Positions 46,334-56,316 are shown, counted from the first letter of the stretch. The stretch: DNA of 64,000 bases from Serratia proteamaculans (GCF_013337185.1 NZ_SWDE01000001.1:558001-622000); one strand, 5' to 3'. Numbers and translations are program-made. Notes: generated by a model from the letters alone, not told the origin.

Positions 46334-46850
46334 TGGCATCGACTCTAAAGTGTTCACCGGACCAATCTGGCGAACACTTTGGCAAATCATCGCCCTTCCA
46401 TATCATTAGCAAAGTATAAATATCATTACCCAACTAATATGATGACTATTTCAACTGTTTAATTAACTATTCACAACCTTTATGGTTAAAGAAATTCCTA
46501 TCACACAATTAATTGCTTAGCTAAGTGTCATGAATTATTTTAACAACTCTAAAAAGACTTTATCACCCTTGCCGTTCAATTCATTGATTTAATGAAATTA
46601 AAGATCGGAAGTCGCGAAATAAAAACAAAACCCTCCTGTTTATTTGATTCTTTAAATAAATTTTTCTTTATTTTTTTAACGCTGTGATTTGCTTGGTTAT
46701 CTCGATCTCAACCCAAAAATACTTCATTTATTTTTAAGTGTCAGTTGATTTTTTAGTCGCCATTGCTATTGTTGAAGTTGAGTAATTCATCGCTCCCGAC
46801 CCGAAAAATAAATTTTATTTTTATACTCACAAATGTATAAGGACCAGACC
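46334..46850. other. AT-rich leader region before the large unusual operon
   Basis: About 517 bases, strikingly AT-rich, with many A and T tracts (for example 46655-46680). I see no ORF. Candidate -10 elements such as TATACT near 46821 are not paired with a clear -35. This kind of DNA is a typical H-NS target, so silencing of the operon is possible. Confidence 0.5.
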
Positions 46851-47375
46851 ATGCCGATTAAAAAATACGTCATTCTTGACAGCAATCCGGCTGCTGTTGG
46901 GAATGATGACTTTATTCTATTAGGTTTGAAAAATGAAGGTTTTGCCAGAGGTTGTCCGATGTTATTTGGCGGAACTGCTGATGCAAAAGACGGCCCGGTT
47001 GACGGCAAGAACTTTGCCTTAAACGTTATCAAAAGAGAGACCTGGGAAGAAACTCTGCATAATATTGAAGTCCAGCAAGTTGTTCGCTATAAAGTTTTTC
47101 CCAATGATATTACTTTCTACACCAGTAAAGTTTTCACCTTCACTGGTACAGTAGCGCTTGGCGGTGAGTTCGCCTGGATACGGAAAGTCAGCAAGGGAAA
47201 ATTGAAAACCTATTTTAAAAACAAGCCCTCTGCCACCAAAGATATGTTTGCTCAAGAACTGTACGCCATGACGCAGGATCCACATATAGATCCTACCGAT
47301 GGTCAATTCGAAGAATATCTTGGTTCCGACACTCTGAGTGCCATTTACGCTTATTGCAAAGAAACCTGTAAATAA
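46851..47375 (+). CDS. Nudix-like protein with a degenerate Nudix box
   Basis: 174 residues. The start at 46851 is fixed by AAGGA at 46839-46843. The sequence GPVDGKNFALNVIKRETWEE has the spacing of the Nudix box (G-x5-E-x7-REUXEE), with Asn where the first Glu should be and without the Gly after EE. Other Nudix-fold strands (KKYVILDSNPAAV, FILLGLKNEGFARG) surround it. It may bind or cleave a nucleotide or isoprenyl diphosphate, or have lost activity. It is the first gene of the 46851-61304 run and is AT-richer than the genes after it. Confidence 0.6.
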   Translation: MPIKKYVILDSNPAAVGNDDFILLGLKNEGFARGCPMLFGGTADAKDGPVDGKNFALNVIKRETWEETLHNIEVQQVVRYKVFPNDITFYTSKVFTFTGTVALGGEFAWIRKVSKGKLKTYFKNKPSATKDMFAQELYAMTQDPHIDPTDGQFEEYLGSDTLSAIYAYCKETCK

Positions 47376-47464
47376 ATCATTAATCGTTTAATTAGCTATG
47401 GTTTGGTTCATTGCCGCCATTGCTTGCGCACGTTTATGTCTGAAACTTATTGGGTACTGATATT

Positions 47465-49066
47465 ATGATCACACAAGGTTATACATCAGACGAGAAGACT
47501 ATTGTTAAAGATGTCATCAGCAAATATAGCAATGCCGGTCTGTTTATTATTGAACCCGGCGATCCCTTGCTGGTCAGCTTTTACGATATTCAATTAAAAC
47601 TTGCCGGTCTTACCACGGGCAATACTCCGCAGTTTACTCAATGCTGGCAACAGACAAAACGGCTTAAACTCAGTGCCGGCCGGTTGAGCGATGCCGGTAA
47701 TGGCTCCGCTCAACCGGTTTACAGTATTGTCCGGCTGGACTCTACCGACGGTCGAAATTATCGTGCCAATGCCATAGGCTCCCTGCCTGTCTCGGCGACT
47801 AACGTCACGCAAACCCTTGGGCTGTTTGACGGCGAGGCCGGCAATGTCGGGCCGGTTAACTACAACCAGGCCTATGTCTACGCCGCAGACTGTACTCTGA
47901 GTGCCAATGGGGTTTATCCGGGTAGCCAGATCGCTGCGGATTATCCGGTCACGGTGATTTATACCTTTGCTCAGACTATCGGTAACCAGACGGTATACGG
48001 GGCAGAAATCATTACCAGCCAGAGTTATCCAAAAATTATCTATAATGAGTCACCGAGAAGTCTTATTAATCCAAATGAAATCAAGATCTGCCTGACCCGC
48101 GATGAGGCCGACTGTGATTACCGAAATAATTATGACGGCTCGGTCAGGGTACCGATTAAAGGTAATATTACCTACCTGGGGCAAATTGAGCTCAACGGGG
48201 GCCAACCTGTCAAAGCCAGTAATACCATTTATTTGATACGTACTCGTGCTGGCGGCGATCCTGTCACCCCTTTCGGCAACTACAATATTTTCAATTCAGC
48301 CAACACCAGAATTAATGGTGACAATATCTCCTGGGACCTGGACTGGCTAAGGTTCAATCAGGTTGACTTTGAATCTGGCGAATGGGTTTATTATGTTTTC
48401 AAGGTTATTCTCAATGTCGATGGGAAAAGCATTGCGACCTTTATCACCAACGCCCCTAAAAGCCTTGAGCCAGACCAGCGATTTCTAAACACAGAATCAT
48501 TAAAGCCGATGCGTATTGTTTATGGTTGTCTGGCTGAGAACACAAAAATCCTGATGCAGGATGGCAGGGAAAAAATGATTTCCGAGCTTGCTATCGGTGA
48601 GTCCGTATTATCGAGAAACAATGTACCGCTCAAAATTGAAGCCATCACTACTGGCCAGGAACGTCATTTCATCGAAATAACCGTAAAAAACAACAAAGAT
48701 GAAATAAAAAACATTACCACCAGCCTTGGCCACCCGTTTATTACCTCAGCCGGCGTGGTGATTGCTCGTGAATTAAACCACTCAACGAAATTAATCACTC
48801 TGGATGGTGAGTGCGAGATTATAAGCATGGTGCAACAACAAGGAGAACTGAAGGTATATAACCTGCAGTTGGCGGCTGAAGCACCTGCTGACAAAGGTCT
48901 GTACGACGACAACACCCTGTATGCCAACGGCATATTGGTCGGTGATCTCCAGATGCAACGTATCTATGAGGATGAATATTACCAACGCCCGGCGAATATC
49001 CTGAGCAAACTGCCAAAAGAATGGCATCAGGATTATCAAAACCATCTCAACGCGGCGGGTAAATAA
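47465..49066 (+). CDS. Large protein with a C-terminal Hint (hedgehog/intein) autoprocessing domain
   Basis: 533 residues from the ATG at 47465; a TTG at 47450 is less likely. The first ~354 residues are beta-rich and unrecognised. From Cys355 (YGCLAENTKILMQDG) comes a Hint fold: ELAIGESVLSRN, the conserved His423 in TSLGHPF, TKLITLDGE, KVYNLQ, and the terminal strand LYANGILVGD. Hint domains form a thioester at the first Cys and then cleave, splice or esterify. There is no downstream extein beyond about 30 residues, which fits hedgehog-like or cleaving behaviour. No signal peptide is seen. Confidence 0.75.
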   Translation: MITQGYTSDEKTIVKDVISKYSNAGLFIIEPGDPLLVSFYDIQLKLAGLTTGNTPQFTQCWQQTKRLKLSAGRLSDAGNGSAQPVYSIVRLDSTDGRNYRANAIGSLPVSATNVTQTLGLFDGEAGNVGPVNYNQAYVYAADCTLSANGVYPGSQIAADYPVTVIYTFAQTIGNQTVYGAEIITSQSYPKIIYNESPRSLINPNEIKICLTRDEADCDYRNNYDGSVRVPIKGNITYLGQIELNGGQPVKASNTIYLIRTRAGGDPVTPFGNYNIFNSANTRINGDNISWDLDWLRFNQVDFESGEWVYYVFKVILNVDGKSIATFITNAPKSLEPDQRFLNTESLKPMRIVYGCLAENTKILMQDGREKMISELAIGESVLSRNNVPLKIEAITTGQERHFIEITVKNNKDEIKNITTSLGHPFITSAGVVIARELNHSTKLITLDGECEIISMVQQQGELKVYNLQLAAEAPADKGLYDDNTLYANGILVGDLQMQRIYEDEYYQRPANILSKLPKEWHQDYQNHLNAAGK

Positions 49067-49069
49067 CTC

Positions 49070-50821
49070 ATGTATCAGGGCTATCCGGACTTTCAGCAGA
49101 TTATCATTAGCGACCAGCTTAGGTTTATCGCTACCTATCAACAGAATGATGGCTATTTCTTATACCCGGACTCGGTCAGCATTCTGGTCGCGGATCCACT
49201 GGCTTTCTCGCTGGATATTGTTCGCAGCCCCAGCACCGACAGTATTTACGGCTGGCTGAATTTCACTACAGAACTGCAGTATGCCGCAGGCCAAAGTCTG
49301 GTGAATTTCAAGCAGCAACACCCGGATAAAGCGGTGAAGGTGTTGCCGGTGTTACCCGGTAGCCTGGGGTTTGACGTGCCGATTGAGTATCACAGCGCTC
49401 TTCGCGGGCAAAGCTATGACGCCACCTGGTATTCGGCTCAGTGTATCCAGTTTATTATTTTGCTGAATTCGGCCAGTACCCAGCTGATTGAGAAAACCCT
49501 GCTCGATGATACCATCGGTTTTAATGCCCGGCTGGACGGCTTTGTTGAGGGGGTATCGCCGCGCCTGGCGTATTCCGTCGAGTTTGATCCCCGCGCGCTG
49601 ATGCTGCTCCTGACCGACGGAGCCAAAGGCACGCCTCTGGTTAACGATGACCGGGTGGCGTTTGACTATGGCCTGCTGACGCAATATCTCTACCAAAATC
49701 TGGCGCGGCTGCCGCTGCAAATCAGTCCCCCCTTACCGGAGAACCAGCCCGAGGAAAATCTGCTTTTCAGCCAGACGTTCCTTGACCGACTCTACAATCT
49801 GTTGGGCTCTCCCTACGCCGGTCCGGCATCCAGCAATACGGCGATGATCGCCCTGCAGGTGCCCGCTCAAGGCGGCCGGGTGATCTTTAAACTCGACTCG
49901 GTGGTGCTGAGCCAACGCCCGCTGTGTTTTATACTGGATCCTTTTGCCGCCGCTCAGCAAATCGCCAAAGTCTCGCCCGAGACCATTATTCACCGCACTA
50001 CCGCCCCGCCAATTCCACAGGGTGAACGGGAGATAGACGTTTTCTACGCCTTCCCGCAGGGGTTGAAAAGCAATGTCTCTATCGATATTCAGATCACCGT
50101 GCCACCAGGGTTGATTTACCCGATGGAACAGAGTCAAACCCAACTGCTGAATTCTGACCAGAGCCGGTTGACCTTCCGCTTTTATACCAGCGAGTTGGAG
50201 ACAGAACCTTTCTTCTACCAAATCCGGGTTAATAATACGCAACTGGGCGGCTGGCCCTCCAAAATCGGTGAACGGCAAGCGTGCGACCAACGCGCTCTGG
50301 TGTTGGATTACGCCGCGCTGCCCTGTCAGTTTCTGACCATCAATATTGATCCGAGTTTTGCCCGGGAAAGCCGAATTAGCGGTCGCTATCATTCTGCCGG
50401 CTGGCAGCAGGATTTTACCTTAACCACAGCGGCACCTTATTTCAGTTACCCAATCCTCGGTGATGAAACCTACGCCGAAGCAACCGCCTATCAGCTTGCC
50501 GGCAGCGGCGTCGTACCATTGCCGATGCCGATTACCCAGCCCACCACCATCGGGGCTTACAGCTTCCCGCAGTTTGGCTCACAACGAGCGCGGATCACCG
50601 TCATTCTGCCCACTGAAATGCTCAAAGCCACGGTGCTCTTTCAAGCCCAGGGCACCGACCGCACTACGGAGCATACCTTCACCCACCAACAGAGCAGTTT
50701 CGATTACCTGTGGACGGTCACTTCTATCTTTGCCTGCGGATTCCGCTACCAGCCCCCTTCGGGCCAATGGTCGGCGTATGTGACCGGCGATCAAACGATT
50801 GATATAAAAGGTGAAAAATGA
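49070..50821 (+). CDS. Large beta-rich protein of the operon family (583 residues), function unknown
   Basis: No known domain recognised. Residues 29-75 carry the operon's shared module (YFLYPDSVSILVADPLAFSL, then a Gly/Trp-containing strand). The rest is predominantly beta, with few cysteines, and the C-terminal part has paired strands like those of the sister proteins (for example FLTINIDPSF, ISGRYHSAGWQQDFTLT). No signal peptide. It begins 3 bases after the Hint gene stop, and its stop overlaps the next start by 4 bases (ATGA), so translation is coupled. Confidence 0.75.
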   Translation: MYQGYPDFQQIIISDQLRFIATYQQNDGYFLYPDSVSILVADPLAFSLDIVRSPSTDSIYGWLNFTTELQYAAGQSLVNFKQQHPDKAVKVLPVLPGSLGFDVPIEYHSALRGQSYDATWYSAQCIQFIILLNSASTQLIEKTLLDDTIGFNARLDGFVEGVSPRLAYSVEFDPRALMLLLTDGAKGTPLVNDDRVAFDYGLLTQYLYQNLARLPLQISPPLPENQPEENLLFSQTFLDRLYNLLGSPYAGPASSNTAMIALQVPAQGGRVIFKLDSVVLSQRPLCFILDPFAAAQQIAKVSPETIIHRTTAPPIPQGEREIDVFYAFPQGLKSNVSIDIQITVPPGLIYPMEQSQTQLLNSDQSRLTFRFYTSELETEPFFYQIRVNNTQLGGWPSKIGERQACDQRALVLDYAALPCQFLTINIDPSFARESRISGRYHSAGWQQDFTLTTAAPYFSYPILGDETYAEATAYQLAGSGVVPLPMPITQPTTIGAYSFPQFGSQRARITVILPTEMLKATVLFQAQGTDRTTEHTFTHQQSSFDYLWTVTSIFACGFRYQPPSGQWSAYVTGDQTIDIKGEK

Positions 50822-52242
50822 ACGCTGAAGATTTGAACCCTCAACAAACGCTACAGAACTTTTTCCTGCTTGGCCGAGCCTTCGCTTTCCACGACCAAAC
50901 GCAGCCGCCGGAATGCTACACCTACGGCAGCTTTACCCCGCAGGTAGTGCTGGACGGCAAGGTCAGCGCGCTGCATTTGCTGACCAGCCCCGGCGGCGGT
51001 CTGGCGACCTTTATCGCGCCCAATCTGCCGGTGGATACCGCGGCGATTGAAGCCTATATCCGCCAGCATTTCATTCCGGCTCCGGGAAAAATCAGTCTGC
51101 AACAGGGCGACATACGTCAGTCGCTGTTTCTACGCTTTGTCCACCAGCCGGAATCCGGCAGTTATAACGTCGAATTCGAACAGTCAAAAATGCCGCTGAC
51201 CCATGCCGAAGCCGGCCTGCTGGACAACGCCATTCGCGGAGCCAAGAGCCAGGTTTATCTGGTGACTCACAGCCGGTTTAGCGTTAGCAGCCGCGTTGCT
51301 GCCAGATTGGAAACCGACTGGGTGGCATTTCTAACCCTGGCCTTTAACCAGCAGGCGCGTCAACCCGAAGCTATCGCTATTTTGCTTAATCAGCAGATCG
51401 ACGCCGGGGTGATCACCCTGCTGGAACAGTTCGATAATGATCCTTCGCAACAGACCCGCGAACTGGTCAGAAACTCACTGGTGAATACTGCAGCACTGCT
51501 GGTCAGCAATACGCTGCGTAACATCCATTCCATCGATGAAATCCCCAGCAAGATCAGTTATGACGTCAGCTACAGCAATAGCGTGCCGCAACGCTATTTG
51601 CTGGTTCAGCAGCAGGATATCGCCACCTTGCTTGGCCAACTGCCCGCCGACAGCATTATCACTTTTACGCCGACCCCGTTACCCGAACCTACCCGGCCGG
51701 ATAAGCCGATAAAACACCGCGAATGCGTGGTGAGTCTGGGGTTCAATCCCAAGAGTTTTAACATCATGTCGATCGAGCTGCGCTATGCCCAGTCGCAAAC
51801 GCCGATGCAGTGGCCCAGCTTCCCCCCGGTCACCTTGAAAACCACTGAAGAGGTCAGCGTTATCACCCTGAAAGTGACGTTTTCCGACTACACCAGCTAT
51901 GAAAGCCAACTCGGCTGGCAAGACAGCCTGGCGCTCACCCCGCAAGACCTGGGTTTCTATAGCCTGCTGTTTGAGGCCGAACCGCTGAAGGCGAAATTTA
52001 AGTCGATTAGCGGCACCGCCACTTATCAGCCGGCAGGTCAGGCAAAAAAACAAAACTTCAGCTTTTCGTTTGCTGCCCAGCAGTGGCAGGCCAACTGGTG
52101 GATTAATGCCCATGCCGCCGGTTTAAACGGCCGCGTTGACTACCAATGGCAAGGCAAACTCGACTCGATATTCCCCAAAACCTACGACTCTGGCCCGCTA
52201 CAGGCCAGCGCCAGCCCCGTCAAACTGCAATACAACAAGTGA
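50818..52242 (+). CDS. Beta-rich protein of the operon family (474 residues), function unknown
   Basis: Not recognised. A shortened version of the shared module lies around residues 32-70 (CYTYGSFTPQVVLDGKVSAL, GGGLATF). The C-terminal half shows alternating strands (ECVVSLGFNPKSFNIMSIEL, ISGTATYQPAGQAKK) like immunoglobulin-type sandwiches. No signal peptide or membrane helix. Overlaps the previous gene by 4 bases. Confidence 0.72.
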   Translation: MNAEDLNPQQTLQNFFLLGRAFAFHDQTQPPECYTYGSFTPQVVLDGKVSALHLLTSPGGGLATFIAPNLPVDTAAIEAYIRQHFIPAPGKISLQQGDIRQSLFLRFVHQPESGSYNVEFEQSKMPLTHAEAGLLDNAIRGAKSQVYLVTHSRFSVSSRVAARLETDWVAFLTLAFNQQARQPEAIAILLNQQIDAGVITLLEQFDNDPSQQTRELVRNSLVNTAALLVSNTLRNIHSIDEIPSKISYDVSYSNSVPQRYLLVQQQDIATLLGQLPADSIITFTPTPLPEPTRPDKPIKHRECVVSLGFNPKSFNIMSIELRYAQSQTPMQWPSFPPVTLKTTEEVSVITLKVTFSDYTSYESQLGWQDSLALTPQDLGFYSLLFEAEPLKAKFKSISGTATYQPAGQAKKQNFSFSFAAQQWQANWWINAHAAGLNGRVDYQWQGKLDSIFPKTYDSGPLQASASPVKLQYNK

Positions 52243-52263
52243 CATAAACAAGAGGAACACCCT

Positions 52264-54405
52264 ATGTTAACCACCGCTTTGCAGCAATCGGTCAAGATCG
52301 CCACGGATAAATATCTGGGCATTAAGGAATATGCCTTTACCTGCTATGGCGACAGCATTGATAAGAATACTTTCTATGTGGTGCCCGAGATCCCGGTGTT
52401 TGTCGCCAGGGATGCCAAAAGCCCCTATTTCATGTTCTACAAGTACCGTGGTGAAGACAACCAGGGCGGCTATGCGCAATTTACCGTGATGCTGCCGCAG
52501 CCTGATTCGGAGATGAAAAACAAGATCGCTATCGAGTTGCTCGGCAAGCTTAAAGATCCGCTGATCGCGAAGTCCACCCTGATCGTCAAGTATGTTCAAG
52601 CCGAGCAGGCCTCGGTGGCCGACCCCGAAAATGCGACCAAAAAAGCAGCTATGGATACCGCGTTGCGCAATACCGGTTTAAATGACGATCAGGCTGCCAG
52701 GTTTGTCGCGTTATATGACAGCAACAAAGGCAATGACCAATTCGTGCTGGAATTGACGCCGACAGAAATCAAGCTGCAAGTCCCGAGACTCACCTCGGCA
52801 CAGGCTTCATTGATTCTGGACAGCAACGAGAAATTCTACCGCCAAATCCCCACCACGCTGTCGCCATCAGGCCTGGGTGATAACAATACCGTTTTCAGCC
52901 TGTCGTTAACCGGCGAAGGTGCCACCCTGTTCGAGCAGGTATTGAAAGGCACCGATAAAAACTCCAGCGTTGGCATTCGTTTCGACTTCAACCTGGATGC
53001 TTCCCTGCCGGCGGCCAAAGTTACGGTCAGCTATGACAGTGAAATCACCAAATCGGTGACGCAAAGCATCACCTACCACACCTGGTCGGCCGATGAGAAA
53101 AAAATTGAGCGCGAATATATCGAAAAAGGCGCGATCAAGATCGATGTTCAGGTCGGGCTGACCGCCGCAGAAATGGGCATGACCGCGGATCAATACATTA
53201 AATGGAAAGACGGGCTAACCGCTTGGGGGCAAAAGCAGGTAGAACAGATTTTAAGCAGCCAAACCGGGTTGGACATGAGCCTGGAATTGCTTAATGAAGC
53301 CGACGGCTTTGATAAATTCAAGTCCAGCCTTAGCGAAACCAAAAGCTTTACCCGCGTTTATGATGAAAACTCGGTGGTCTCTTTCTCCATCGCCCCTCAG
53401 ACTCAGTTGCCGTCTATCCAGTCCATTGTCGGCGAAGCCAATCTGAAAGACTATTTTAAAGAGTACGATCTCAACGATCCTTTCTACCAGTACATACAGC
53501 CCAAGTTCTATGTCACACAGGATTTGGCACAATATAACGTCGCCAATATCGTGGTGACCGCCGTCTACGACAAAGACAACCAGAGCACGCTGCAGTTTTC
53601 CCCAGGCGACAGCGAGCCGAAAGAAACCGGCAAATGGTTTATCAACCCCGAATTGGGTCGGGCATTTAAATACTCCTACACCGTCAACTTCACCGGCATG
53701 CAGGCCAAGCCCTATCACTCTGGCGAACTTCAGAGCGATCAGGATCTGGTTATCTCCATCAACGTGGCCGAATGCGGCATCGTTTATGCCGATATTTCTA
53801 CGCTGCTCGATCCTATGGGCTGGAAAGTCTTCAGCCAGGTGGTGATTAAAACCCAATATTCCGATCCCGATAAGGGGGTCAAACTCAAGACTGACAGCCA
53901 GATAGTCAGGGAGTCGACTCCTCCTCACCCCTTTATTTACCCGATTGGCATTGACGTGGATAAGCCGATTTATTTCTCCACCGATTACCAGACCCTGGAT
54001 GGGGACAGCCTGACCTACATCCCCAGCGGCGTTGAGACCAACCCACAACTACCGGGTTATGGGCTGATCCGCGGCCACCAGATCGTGGTCGCCAATGCCC
54101 TGCCGAAAGAGCAGAAGTACACCATTATCTTCAAGCCAAGCCAGAAAGATATCTCGCTCATCACCTATGAAATGGTGGTGTATTACCCGAAATGGGACTT
54201 TACGCAATCCCAATCCCTTGCCCTGACCGAGTTTGATCCTAAATCCCTCACCCAGTACCTGACCTTCGACCTGATGCAGGCTGAAAAAGACAACGAGGTG
54301 AGGATCCATTACGTCGCTACGGTGTATTACGGGCCTGACAATCTGGAAAAAACCGTCAAGAAGGATGTGACAGGAACCAGCACCATTGTGGTGGTGACTT
54401 TCTGA
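52264..54405 (+). CDS. Large beta-rich protein of the operon family (713 residues), function unknown
   Basis: Not recognised. Shared module at about residues 36-76 (FYVVPEIPVFVARD...PYFMFYKYRGEDNQGGY). The middle contains LELTPTEIKLQ and a stretch with charged helices. Near residue 402 is LNDPFYQYIQPKFYV, which recurs in the protein at 56317. It has several beta modules at the C-terminal end. No signal peptide. Followed by a strong hairpin before the next gene. Confidence 0.75.
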   Translation: MLTTALQQSVKIATDKYLGIKEYAFTCYGDSIDKNTFYVVPEIPVFVARDAKSPYFMFYKYRGEDNQGGYAQFTVMLPQPDSEMKNKIAIELLGKLKDPLIAKSTLIVKYVQAEQASVADPENATKKAAMDTALRNTGLNDDQAARFVALYDSNKGNDQFVLELTPTEIKLQVPRLTSAQASLILDSNEKFYRQIPTTLSPSGLGDNNTVFSLSLTGEGATLFEQVLKGTDKNSSVGIRFDFNLDASLPAAKVTVSYDSEITKSVTQSITYHTWSADEKKIEREYIEKGAIKIDVQVGLTAAEMGMTADQYIKWKDGLTAWGQKQVEQILSSQTGLDMSLELLNEADGFDKFKSSLSETKSFTRVYDENSVVSFSIAPQTQLPSIQSIVGEANLKDYFKEYDLNDPFYQYIQPKFYVTQDLAQYNVANIVVTAVYDKDNQSTLQFSPGDSEPKETGKWFINPELGRAFKYSYTVNFTGMQAKPYHSGELQSDQDLVISINVAECGIVYADISTLLDPMGWKVFSQVVIKTQYSDPDKGVKLKTDSQIVRESTPPHPFIYPIGIDVDKPIYFSTDYQTLDGDSLTYIPSGVETNPQLPGYGLIRGHQIVVANALPKEQKYTIIFKPSQKDISLITYEMVVYYPKWDFTQSQSLALTEFDPKSLTQYLTFDLMQAEKDNEVRIHYVATVYYGPDNLEKTVKKDVTGTSTIVVVTF

Positions 54406-54417
54406 TGTGCTGAGCAC

Positions 54418-54444
54418 TCCAGGGCAAAGCTTCTTTGCCCTGGA
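54418..54444. other. Strong hairpin inside the operon
   Basis: A perfect 12-bp stem with a CTT loop (TCCAGGGCAAAG / CTTTGCCCTGGA), 12 bp after one stop and 28 bp before the next start. No T-run follows, so it is more likely an mRNA processing or stability element than a terminator. Confidence 0.6.
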
Positions 54445-54471
54445 TCTCCTTCATAAAATGGGATGGTCGCT

Positions 54472-56307
54472 ATGAACAATCAGGTCGTAGTGCAAAACAT
54501 CTGTTTTATCCGGGCCGATCCGGACCGGCCCATTTATTATTATTGCGCGGCCGCGCCGGGCATTAGCGTTATTGACGGTGACCAACCGGCGGTCCAGCTA
54601 CAGATATTTAGAAACAGCAGCCAACCGGCCACGGTTTACTATGCCATGCTGTCGTTGCAAACCCAGTTAACCAGCAGCCCCGAGGCGGCGCAGTCGGCGG
54701 CGGCAGCCAACCCGGACATGCCGCGCGACGCGGTGTTATTACCCTTGCAGGCGATCGCTTGCAGCGCCACGCTGAACATTCCCGGCTTTATCGACGGCCA
54801 AACCAGCAAGACCTCACTGAGCGACCAACAAAACTGCTATCTGTTGGCCAAATTACCGGCTGACGCGGATATCGCTCTGCTGGCCAGCCTGATGGCGACC
54901 CCCGCCACGGCGCCCATCGCCATCAGCTATAAAATTGACTATCTGCTGCAATTGCCGCCAGCCACCTTTGAACTGGAAGCCCGTTGGGATCAGGTTTATC
55001 AATTTCTGCAGCAGTCGGTCGGTTTCAACCTGCTGTTTTTTTCCGTCGATATCGAAGAAACCTCATCGCAATTAATCAGCAAAAAAGTGGTGACCATCAA
55101 AGTCAGGGACACTGACCCCGATGGGCACTTCAGGCAGGCGGTGGCCGAGTTGACGCAGATCCTGACCGGCGAGTTTTTCACCCCGGTGTTTGCCGAAGTG
55201 CCACAACAACCCAAGCCCAGGGCCGGTTTTTATCTGCAAAGGCTGTCGGTTGAGGATATTGACCAGCGGCGTTTAAGCGGCAAGCTGAGCGAAACCACGG
55301 TGGTCAAACGTTCGCTTTATCCGCAGGCCCTGTTTGCCGAACTGGTCGCCGGCACCGACTATCAGGCCAACCGGGTGATCAGCCAAACTGACCTGCAGGA
55401 TGACTTCTTCGCCCACCGTGAAGTTCGGATCAACCTGCTGTCCGACGAGCTGGACGTTAACGTCCAATTGGTGATGGTGCGCCTGCGCTATGGCTCGGAC
55501 AGCAAGCAATACACCTTCCGCCTGGGTGATATCGGGCCGAAGTTATTCAGGTCACCGAGTATTACCGACCCTATAACCGGCAAAATGCTGTGGCCGGTCG
55601 AATACAGCTTCACCGTCTATCTCAATCAGGCGGTAGGCGGCGTGAAATCGGTCAGTTCCGGCGCGCTGCAAACCGAATTGAACGATGTCTATCTGGATAT
55701 TGAGTCTGTCTACGGCCGCTACGATTTTGTCATTGAGGCCGCCAGCCTGTTTGACTGGCGCTGGTACCAGTCGATCCTGGTCACCCTGCGCTGCCGCCAT
55801 AGCGGACAGCCGCTAGCCAGCCTGTCGAAAAGCTTTCAGATTAGCCAGACGACGCAGCAGAACAGCTATCCGGTGATGCTGCCCAACCCGGATCAGTATT
55901 TGTTTGAGGTCACCAAGGAATACAACAGCGCCGTTAACTCGCCCCATATCTCTGCGCTGTTAAACGAACCGACCAGCCAGGATGTGTACCTGGTCTCCAG
56001 TCTGTATCACCAGCGGGTGTTAATGATTGCCGCCAACATGGACTGGCAACAGATTGCGTCGGTGCTGGTTTCTGCCAGCTATGCCTATTTGCCCGGCGAT
56101 GACGCCCCGCCTTTGCAGCAAATTTTTCAGTTTACCGCCGACGATGCCGCCCCTCAGCGTTTTAGTGCCGACCAACTCGACCCCGAACGACTTAGCGTCG
56201 ATCTGGAAATTTGGTTTACCTACCAACCGGACCAAGGCGGGGATAAGCCCGATTACGTCCAAACCGCAACCGTTCAAGACGATATCGATATCGCCAACCT
56301 CATTTAA
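54472..56307 (+). CDS. Large beta-rich protein of the operon family (611 residues), function unknown
   Basis: Start at 54472 with GGGATGG upstream; an ATG at 54463 lacks a ribosome site. Shared module at about residues 20-66 (IYYYCAAAPGISVIDGDQPA). The rest is beta-rich with repeated strand pairs (VQLVMVRLRYGSDSKQYTF, SILVTLRCRHSGQPL, SVLVSASYAYLPGDD), a pattern of the form V-x-V-x-L-x-Y followed by a turn. No signal peptide. Unrecognised. Confidence 0.72.
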   Translation: MNNQVVVQNICFIRADPDRPIYYYCAAAPGISVIDGDQPAVQLQIFRNSSQPATVYYAMLSLQTQLTSSPEAAQSAAAANPDMPRDAVLLPLQAIACSATLNIPGFIDGQTSKTSLSDQQNCYLLAKLPADADIALLASLMATPATAPIAISYKIDYLLQLPPATFELEARWDQVYQFLQQSVGFNLLFFSVDIEETSSQLISKKVVTIKVRDTDPDGHFRQAVAELTQILTGEFFTPVFAEVPQQPKPRAGFYLQRLSVEDIDQRRLSGKLSETTVVKRSLYPQALFAELVAGTDYQANRVISQTDLQDDFFAHREVRINLLSDELDVNVQLVMVRLRYGSDSKQYTFRLGDIGPKLFRSPSITDPITGKMLWPVEYSFTVYLNQAVGGVKSVSSGALQTELNDVYLDIESVYGRYDFVIEAASLFDWRWYQSILVTLRCRHSGQPLASLSKSFQISQTTQQNSYPVMLPNPDQYLFEVTKEYNSAVNSPHISALLNEPTSQDVYLVSSLYHQRVLMIAANMDWQQIASVLVSASYAYLPGDDAPPLQQIFQFTADDAAPQRFSADQLDPERLSVDLEIWFTYQPDQGGDKPDYVQTATVQDDIDIANLI

Positions 56308-56316
56308 GGAACCATC

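Noticed and set aside
53251-54048. Long open frame opposite the 713-residue operon protein
   Set aside because: Antisense shadow; the plus-strand protein shares modules with its neighbours while this one resembles nothing.
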